Assembly: GCA_035702665.1 (NCBI GenBank)
Contig: DASSQD010000035.1
Coordinates: 18,946-82,945 of the forward strand
DNA length: 64,000 bases
DNA from: VBDM01 sp035702665
GTDB lineage: Bacteria; Pseudomonadota; Gammaproteobacteria; Burkholderiales; SG8-39
Reading direction: 5' to 3'
Below the pieces are notes generated by a model that had not been told where the DNA came from, made no database searches, and saw only the letters and a list, made by a program, of their open reading frames with translations. This document shows positions 59,084 through 64,000 of the stretch, piece by piece. Position 1 is the first letter of the stretch, and the number at the start of each line of letters is the position of its first letter. The position numbers and the translations under genes are program-made.

Positions 59084-59802
59084 GCCCGGCGGCCCCAAAG
59101 GGCATCCCGCGGGAGGAACGCCTGATCGCGGCCCTCGACGTCGCCGATAGCGAGCAGGCGAAGGCCTTGGTGCACCGCCTGGGCGACACCGTCCGCTTCT
59201 ACAAGGTAGGCCTGGAGCTCTTTATGGCTGGCGGAGTATTCGAGCTTATCGACTGGTTGACGAAGAGGGGCAATAGGGTTTTCGCCGACCTGAAGTTCTT
59301 CGACATTCCCGAGACGGTCGCTGCGGCGGTGCGGGGCCTGCGCAGCCGGGGCGTGACCTTCGCGACGGTGCACGGCAATCAGGGCATGCTCGAAGCGGCC
59401 GGCGCGGCGAAGGGAGATGTGAAGATTCTCGCGGTCACGGTGCTCACCAGCCTGGACCAAGGTGATCTCGACGACCTCGGCTTCCAGTGCGATATCGAGA
59501 AGCTGGTGTTGTCACGGGCGCGGCGGGCGCTCGCGGCGGGGTGCGACGGCGTGATCTCGTCCGGGATGGAAGCGGCGGCGCTCAAGCGCGAGCTGGGCGA
59601 CCGGCTCCTCGTGGTAACGCCGGGAATCCGCCCGGTGGAGAACCGCGCCAGCGACGACCAGAAGCGCACGGTCGACGTCACCCAGGCCTTCGCGAACGGC
59701 GCCGACTACATCGTCGTGGGCCGGCCCATACGTCAGGCGGCCGACCCGCGTGCAGCGGCGCAGGCGATTCAGACGACGATCGCACACGTGTTTCCCGCTT
59801 GA
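59080..59802 (+). CDS. pyrF: Orotidine 5'-phosphate decarboxylase
   Basis: 240 residues from a TTG at 59080, which overlaps the previous stop and has GAAGGAGAG upstream. The catalytic tetrad motif D-x-K-x2-D appears as FADLKFFDIPETV. Other conserved blocks are LIAALDVAD at the start, VHGNQGMLEAA, and TPGIRPVENRASDDQKRTVDVTQAFANGADYIVVGRPI at the end. It makes UMP. The frame stays open far upstream, but that part only shadows the yihY-like gene. Confidence 0.95.
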   Translation: MSPAAPKGIPREERLIAALDVADSEQAKALVHRLGDTVRFYKVGLELFMAGGVFELIDWLTKRGNRVFADLKFFDIPETVAAAVRGLRSRGVTFATVHGNQGMLEAAGAAKGDVKILAVTVLTSLDQGDLDDLGFQCDIEKLVLSRARRALAAGCDGVISSGMEAAALKRELGDRLLVVTPGIRPVENRASDDQKRTVDVTQAFANGADYIVVGRPIRQAADPRAAAQAIQTTIAHVFPA

Positions 59803-59809
59803 TTCCGTG

Positions 59810-60442
59810 CTACGAGATCCCGGAATCAGGAGCTGTCGCCGGGGCGAGGGTCAGCCTGCCCTGGTAGTGCCAGGTGCTTCGCCAGGCGCCGATCACCATG
59901 TTCGGATAGTCGGACCGGCCCAGGGTGCCGTTGTAGCGTGCGAGCGCGCGTCTTAGGTCGCCCTTCTCGGTGTCGATGTAGTATTTGAGAATGACGCAGC
60001 CGTAGCGCAGGTTGTTGCGCAGGCTGAACAGGTTGTCGCCCGGACGTCCGATCAGCCCCACCCAGAAGGGCATGACCTGCATGTAGCCGCGGGCGCCCGA
60101 GCGCGAGACCGCATACTTGCGGAAATTGCTCTCGACCTGGATTACCGCCAGCACCAACTGCGGGTCGATCTTCGCGCGGGTCGCCTCGTAGTGCACGGTG
60201 CGCAGGAACTGCACGCGCGAATCGAAGTTGGCCATTCGCGACTCCAGGCGCAGCGACATCTCGGTCAGCCAGTCGACCGCCGCCTCGGCGTTCTTGAAAG
60301 CGTGTGGTGTCGGCTTGTCGGCGATCGAGGCTTGAAGACCCGCGCGGACCTCGGCGGCGAGCGGCTCATAGATCTGCGCGCCGGCGAGCGCCGCCACGGG
60401 AGCGAACATTCCCAGCGCGAGCCAGGCCAAGCGCGCAGTCAT
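59810..60442 (-). CDS. Lytic transglycosylase (SLT domain)
   Basis: 210 residues with a signal peptide (MTARLAWLALGMFAPVAALAGA). The SLT fold has the catalytic glutamate E104 in VLAVIQVESNFRKYAVSRSGARGYMQVMP, followed by NLRYGCVILKYYI and ALARYNGTLG. It cleaves the MurNAc-GlcNAc bond with 1,6-anhydro formation in the periplasm. Single-domain enzymes of this size occur as accessory remodelers. Its start overlaps the proS stop by four bases, so it is translationally coupled to proS. Confidence 0.93.
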   Translation of the reverse strand: MTARLAWLALGMFAPVAALAGAQIYEPLAAEVRAGLQASIADKPTPHAFKNAEAAVDWLTEMSLRLESRMANFDSRVQFLRTVHYEATRAKIDPQLVLAVIQVESNFRKYAVSRSGARGYMQVMPFWVGLIGRPGDNLFSLRNNLRYGCVILKYYIDTEKGDLRRALARYNGTLGRSDYPNMVIGAWRSTWHYQGRLTLAPATAPDSGIS

Positions 60443-62145
60443 GAACGGGGCCGCAGCGGCGAGAGCGCCTGGTCGACGGGAATCCTCCGGCTTTCCTTGT
60501 CGCGCCGGCCTTGGTATTCGATCATCTTGTCCTTGAGTCCCCGCTCGCCAACCACGAGGCGATGCGGAATGCCGATCAGCTCAGCGTCGGCGAACATCAC
60601 GCCGGGACGCTCGTCGCGGTCGTCGAGCAAAACCTCGAACCCGGCATCCGTGAGCTCGCGGTAGATCGAGTCCGCGGCCTCGCGCACCGCCGCGTTCTTG
60701 GCGTAGCCGATGGGGACGAGCGCGACCTGGAAGGGCGCAATCGGCTCCGGAAAGGCGATGCCGCGCTCGTCATGGTTCTGCTCGATCGCGGCGCCGACGA
60801 TCCGGGTAACACCGATGCCGTAACAGCCCATTTCGAACGGGCGGCTGGCGCCGGATTCGTCGAGAAAGGTCGCTTTCATCGATTCCGAGTACTTGGTACG
60901 TAGCTGGAATATGTGGCCGACTTCGATGCCACGCACGATCTCGAGCGTCCCCTTGCCATCGGGGCTGCGATCACCCGCCACGACATCGCGGACATCGGCG
61001 ACGCGGGACGGCTCGGTGCAGTCTCGCCCGAAGTTGACTCCTGTTAGATGATAGCCCTCTTCGTTCGCGCCGCAGACGAAGTCGCTCATCGCCGCGACTG
61101 CGCGGTCGGCGATGACGCAGACATCGCTGCGCACGCCCACCGGCCCGATATATCCCGCCTTGCACCCTAGGAACCGCTCGATTTCCGCGTCGCTCGCGAA
61201 GCGAAACGGGTCCAGGCCGGGGAGTTTCTGCACTTTGATCTCGTTCAGCGAATGATCGCCGCGAAGGAGCAGCAGGAAGAACTCGGTGTCGTGCATGACG
61301 GCGATCGCCTTGACCGTCTTCTGAAGCGGCAGGCGAAGAAGGTCGGCCACGTCCTCGCAGCGCGTCTTCCCGGGGGTGGCTACTTTCTTTATCGGTTCGC
61401 CGGGCACCCCGCGCGGTGTTTCAGGCGCCAGTGCCTCGGCGAGCTCGACGTTGGCCGCGTAGTCGGACTTCGGGCAGTATGCGATGGCGTCTTCGCCCGA
61501 ATCGGCGAGGACGTGAAACTCTTGCGACCCGGTACCGCCGATGGCACCGGGGTCCGCGGACACGGCGCGAAACTTCAATCCGAGCCGCGTGAAGATGCGC
61601 GTGTACGTGTCGTACATGTTCCGGTACTCGCGCTGCAGATCGGCGTAGTCGGCGTGGAAAGAATAGCCGTCCTTCATGGTGAACTCGCGACCGCGCATGA
61701 CCCCGAAGCGCGGCCGGATCTCGTCTCGGAACTTGGTCTGTATCTGGTAGAAATGAACCGGCAATTGGCGATAGCTGCGGATCTCTCGGCGCGCTACGTC
61801 GGTGATCACTTCCTCATGCGTGGGGCCCACGCAGAAATCGCGATCATGGCGATCCTTGAGGCGTAGCAACTCCGGCCCGTATTTCTGCCAGCGCCCGGAT
61901 TCCTGCCACAGTTCCGCGGGCTGCACCGCGGGCATGAACAGCTCGATCGCACCGGCGCGATTCATTTCTTCGCGTACTATCGCCTCCACCTTGCGCACGA
62001 CTCGCAGTCCGAGCGGCATCCACGTATAGATCCCGCCAGCGAGCCGGCGAATCAGCCCGGCGCGGACCATCAGCTTGTGGCTGATCAGCTCGGCGTCAGA
62101 AGGGGCTTCCTTGAGCGTTGCGAGAAAGTATCGGGACGCGCGCAT
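60439..62145 (-). CDS. proS: Proline--tRNA ligase (bacterial type, with editing insertion)
   Basis: 568 residues from the ATG at 62145 (RASRYFLATLKEAPSDAELISHKLMVRAGLIRRLAGGIYTWMPLG), the usual start; another ATG nine codons upstream is possible. Class II motifs are seen in FRDEIRPRFGVMRGREFTMKDGYSFH and GCYGIGVTRI. The INS editing domain (about 230-400) that removes mischarged alanine is present. The C-terminal anticodon-binding domain ends the protein. The frame is open far upstream, but that part is antisense to rppH and unsupported. Confidence 0.97.
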   Translation of the reverse strand: MRASRYFLATLKEAPSDAELISHKLMVRAGLIRRLAGGIYTWMPLGLRVVRKVEAIVREEMNRAGAIELFMPAVQPAELWQESGRWQKYGPELLRLKDRHDRDFCVGPTHEEVITDVARREIRSYRQLPVHFYQIQTKFRDEIRPRFGVMRGREFTMKDGYSFHADYADLQREYRNMYDTYTRIFTRLGLKFRAVSADPGAIGGTGSQEFHVLADSGEDAIAYCPKSDYAANVELAEALAPETPRGVPGEPIKKVATPGKTRCEDVADLLRLPLQKTVKAIAVMHDTEFFLLLLRGDHSLNEIKVQKLPGLDPFRFASDAEIERFLGCKAGYIGPVGVRSDVCVIADRAVAAMSDFVCGANEEGYHLTGVNFGRDCTEPSRVADVRDVVAGDRSPDGKGTLEIVRGIEVGHIFQLRTKYSESMKATFLDESGASRPFEMGCYGIGVTRIVGAAIEQNHDERGIAFPEPIAPFQVALVPIGYAKNAAVREAADSIYRELTDAGFEVLLDDRDERPGVMFADAELIGIPHRLVVGERGLKDKMIEYQGRRDKESRRIPVDQALSPLRPRS

Positions 62146-62217
62146 AGCGCCAAACCACGTAAAACGCGACATTCTACTTGAACTCACCTGCCTACTTCGG
62201 CGTCGAAGGCGCAGCTT

Positions 62218-62235
62218 CAAATCCCCCGGGATTTG
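62218..62235. other. Palindrome in the proS-rppH divergent region
   Basis: CAAATCCC (62218-62225) and GGGATTTG (62228-62235) form a perfect 8-bp inverted repeat with a two-base spacer, 40 bp upstream of the rppH ATG and 73 bp upstream of proS. It is compact enough to be a dimer operator. No T-run follows. Function unknown. Confidence 0.45.
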
Positions 62236-62274
62236 TGAAAGAATGAGGTCGGACAGACTCTTGCTGGATTGCGT

Positions 62275-62790
62275 ATGCTCGATCGAGACGGCTACCGGCC
62301 GAACGTCGGCATCATTCTCTGCAACTGGCGCAACGAGGTTTTCTGGGGTAAGCGCGTCAAAGAGCACTCGTGGCAATTCCCGCAGGGTGGAATAAAGCTC
62401 GGGGAAACGCCGGTGCAAGCAATGTACCGCGAGCTGCGGGAAGAGGTGGGCTTGCTGCCCTCGCACGTGAAGATCCTGGGGCGGACGCGAAACTGGTTGC
62501 GCTACGAAGTTCCGACCCGATGGCTGAAGCGCGATTGGCGCGGCAACTACCGGGGGCAGAAGCAGATATGGTTCCTGCTTCGATTGGTCGGCCGGGAATG
62601 CGATGTGCACCTGCGGGCATCGGAGAAGCCCGAGTTCGATGCCTGGCGCTGGAACGACTACTGGATTCCACTCGAATCGGTCATCGATTTCAAGCGCGAC
62701 GTCTACCAGCGCGCGCTCACCGAGCTCTTCCGCTATCTCTCTCGCGATCAGGACCGCAAGCCGCTCCGGGCGGAAATCGCCACGCGCTGA
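62275..62790 (+). CDS. rppH: RNA pyrophosphohydrolase (Nudix)
   Basis: 171 residues from the ATG at 62275. The opening MLDRDGYRPNVGIILCNWRNEVFWGKR is the RppH/NudH signature. The Nudix box is G-G-I-K-L-G-E-T-P...Y-R-E-L-R-E-E-V-G-L (about residues 38-60). It removes pyrophosphate from mRNA 5' ends to trigger decay. The divergent proS/rppH pair is common in betaproteobacteria. Confidence 0.96.
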   Translation: MLDRDGYRPNVGIILCNWRNEVFWGKRVKEHSWQFPQGGIKLGETPVQAMYRELREEVGLLPSHVKILGRTRNWLRYEVPTRWLKRDWRGNYRGQKQIWFLLRLVGRECDVHLRASEKPEFDAWRWNDYWIPLESVIDFKRDVYQRALTELFRYLSRDQDRKPLRAEIATR

Positions 62791-62813
62791 TCCAGTCGCA
62801 CCCGAGCGTCGAC

Positions 62814-62842
62814 TTGACATCGGGATGCAATGGACTTACACT
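62814..62842 (+). promoter_or_regulatory. Sigma-70 promoter for rubrerythrin
   Basis: TTGACA (62814-62819) is a perfect -35, with TACACT (62837-62842) 17 bp downstream as a four-of-six -10. Transcription would start near 62849, immediately upstream of the TTAGA-N5-TCTAA palindrome. Confidence 0.7.
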
Positions 62843-62853
62843 CGGTCCAGCAG

Positions 62854-62868
62854 TTAGATTCAGTCTAA
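62854..62868. promoter_or_regulatory. TTAGA-N5-TCTAA palindrome in the rubrerythrin leader
   Basis: A perfect 5-bp inverted repeat with a 5-bp spacer, beginning about five bases after the predicted transcription start. That is a typical repressor position. The regulator is unknown; redox or iron regulators are the natural guess for rubrerythrin. Confidence 0.5.
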
Positions 62869-62911
62869 ATTCAGCCTGATCTAACCCGTTCCTTTCCACT
62901 TAGGAGGCAGC

Positions 62912-63331
62912 ATGCAGCTCAAAGGCTCGAAGACCCACGGTAATCTCAAGGCAGCGTTCGCGGGCGAATCGCAGGCCAATCGTCGCTATCTGTACTTCGC
63001 TGCCAAGGCGGACGTCGAGGGCCAGAACGACGTCGCGGCCGTGTTCCGCTCCACCGCCGAAGGCGAAACCGGCCATGCCCACGGCCACCTCGAGTACCTC
63101 GAGCAGTGCGGCGATCCGGCCACCGACCTTCCTTTCGGGAACTCACGGGCCAACTTGAAGGCCGCTATTGCCGGCGAGACACACGAATACACCGACATGT
63201 ATCCGGGCATGGCGAAGGCGGCGCGCCAGGAGGGCTTCGCCGAGATCGCCGATTGGTTCGAGACGCTCGCCAAAGCCGAGCGCTCGCACGCCAACCGGTT
63301 CCAGAAAGCACTCGACGGGCTGGCCGACTAG
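62912..63331 (+). CDS. Rubrerythrin (diiron domain only)
   Basis: 139 residues: a four-helix ferritin-like domain with the diiron E-x2-H pairs (EGETGHAHGH and KAERSHANRF) and ETHEY. It lacks the C-terminal rubredoxin CxxC pairs of full-length rubrerythrin, so it needs another electron donor. It reduces hydrogen peroxide in the cytoplasm. AGGAGG lies eight bases before the ATG. The Fe-S protein encoded 81 bp downstream, a common neighbour, may donate electrons. Confidence 0.93.
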   Translation: MQLKGSKTHGNLKAAFAGESQANRRYLYFAAKADVEGQNDVAAVFRSTAEGETGHAHGHLEYLEQCGDPATDLPFGNSRANLKAAIAGETHEYTDMYPGMAKAARQEGFAEIADWFETLAKAERSHANRFQKALDGLAD

Positions 63332-63412
63332 AACATCGCTAGGCGCGGCCGCTCGTCGCGCCCATGCGGGCCGGGAGGAAAGGCCAGGCTCGCGCGATAT
63401 CGCACTCGCCCC

Positions 63413-64000
63413 ATGACCGTACGCGAAGGGAGCCTGGAGGCCCCCACCCGACACGCCGTCGCCTGGCGCCTGCCGGACTTCTACGACGAGGCCAAGCTGC
63501 TGGCCGAACTCGAGCGGACGTTCGACATCTGTCACGGCTGCAGGCGCTGTGTCAACCTGTGCACGGCATTCCCTACGCTTTTCGATCTGGTCGATTCAAG
63601 CAAGACACTGGAGGTCGACGGCGTGCCGAAGGAGCAGTTCTGGCGGGTCGTAGATCAGTGCTACCTGTGCGATATGTGCTACATGACCAAGTGTCCTTAC
63701 GTGCCGCCGCATCCCTGGAACGTCGACTTCCCTCACCTCATGCTGCGGGCCAAGGCGGTCAAGTTCCGGAAGCAGGACGTTCGTTTCCGGGACAAACTCC
63801 TGTCATCGACCGACGCGATCGGAAAGCTCGCCGCGATTCCAGTCGTGGCGCAGGTGGTAAACGCCGTCAACCGCAATCCGGCCGCGCGCTCGCTCATGGA
63901 AAAAGCGATCGGCGTGCACCACGAGCGCCGGCTGCCGCCCTACAACCCGGGCACGTTCCGCGGGAGCGCCGCGTCGACTCAAGCGCGCGAGCCGAAAGAC
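63413..64000 (+). CDS. (Fe-S)-binding protein, heterodisulfide-reductase/GlpC-like (3' end cut by window)
   Basis: 196 codons are visible and the frame is open at the window end. Two [4Fe-4S] ferredoxin-type motifs are present: CHGCRRCVNLC (about residues 43-53) and CYLCDMCYMTKCP (about 84-96). This two-cluster N-terminal domain is shared by GlpC and HdrD-like proteins, whose cysteine-rich (CCG) domains would lie beyond the window. The ATG lacks a near Shine-Dalgarno; GGGAGG lies over 30 bases upstream. Proximity to rubrerythrin suggests a redox partner role. Confidence 0.85.
   Translation, partial: MTVREGSLEAPTRHAVAWRLPDFYDEAKLLAELERTFDICHGCRRCVNLCTAFPTLFDLVDSSKTLEVDGVPKEQFWRVVDQCYLCDMCYMTKCPYVPPHPWNVDFPHLMLRAKAVKFRKQDVRFRDKLLSSTDAIGKLAAIPVVAQVVNAVNRNPAARSLMEKAIGVHHERRLPPYNPGTFRGSAASTQAREPKD

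Noticed and set aside
57940..59802. A 620-codon frame that would fuse unknown sequence to PyrF
   Set aside because: The first 380 codons only shadow the YihY-family gene. A TTG start with a good ribosome site at 59080 gives a normal-length PyrF.
62146..62820. N-terminal extension of ProS reaching to 62820
   Set aside because: The extension is antisense to rppH and the normal ProS N-terminus begins at the ATG at 62145.
1..64000. tRNA, rRNA, CRISPR or transposon features
   Set aside because: I searched by eye for cloverleaf 3' arms, repeated spacers, transposase motifs and terminal inverted repeats and saw none; a covariance-model search would be decisive.

Overview
The window is a GC-rich, gene-dense stretch of a betaproteobacterial chromosome, probably Burkholderiales or a near relative. 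The main support is gene order typical of that class: ilvB-ilvH-ilvC-psd-pssA-leuA; lptF-lptG divergent from pepA-holC-DUF2486-valS; and an ECF sigma gene followed by DUF3619, DUF3106 and RDD genes. Both ends cut through genes. I saw no rRNA, tRNA, CRISPR array, insertion sequence or prophage, and no gap between genes exceeds 300 bases.

Region 1 (1-19464) is dominated by oxalate and formate metabolism. It holds the C-terminal part of an oxalate/formate-type MFS transporter, an NAD-dependent molybdenum formate dehydrogenase (a fused small/NADH subunit plus the catalytic subunit), formate-tetrahydrofolate ligase, a tripartite tricarboxylate-type transporter (tctCBA), oxalyl-CoA decarboxylase, formyl-CoA transferase and a formyl-THF hydrolase-like protein. 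A cysteine-free Crp/Fnr-type regulator is divergent from oxc. Four transcription units (fds, fhs-terC, tct, oxc-frc) each have a perfect TTGA(C/T)-N4-(G/A)TCAA palindrome with a -10-like hexamer 32-33 bp downstream of its centre. This is class II FNR/CRP activator geometry, so the units look like one regulon. Between fds and fhs sit three unrelated-looking genes: a DUF3617 protein, a D-Ala-D-Ala carboxypeptidase and a GT-C/TPR membrane protein.

Region 2 (19711-37047) is a signalling and surface cluster, all on the plus strand. It encodes a CHASE2 Ser/Thr kinase, a PP2C phosphatase, a two-FHA protein, a CHASE2 adenylate/guanylate cyclase that seems to start at CTG, a metallo-beta-lactamase-fold cyclic-nucleotide phosphodiesterase and a cyclic-nucleotide-binding/rhodanese protein. 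These are followed by a GAF-fused PilB/GspE-type ATPase, a GAF/HD-GYP protein with an enlarged catalytic core, a TPR/GT41 O-GlcNAc-transferase-like protein, a type IV pilin behind a sigma-54 promoter, and a second GT-C/TPR membrane protein. Together they contain a phosphorylation circuit, a complete cyclic-nucleotide circuit and a possible c-di-GMP phosphodiesterase beside pilus and glycosylation genes. This is the best candidate for an undescribed system.

Region 3 (37082-51109) is mostly housekeeping: moaC, a BepA-like M48 protease, an orphan ChrB-like protein, tusA, an MFS exporter, valS with an attenuator-like leader, a DUF2486 protein, holC, pepA, lptFG and the ECF sigma operon.

Region 4 (51288-64000) holds branched-chain amino acid and phospholipid synthesis (ilvBHC-psd-pssA), a leucine-rich leader peptide before leuA, a YihY-family protein, pyrF, a lytic transglycosylase, proS, rppH, and rubrerythrin with the start of an Fe-S protein gene cut by the window end.
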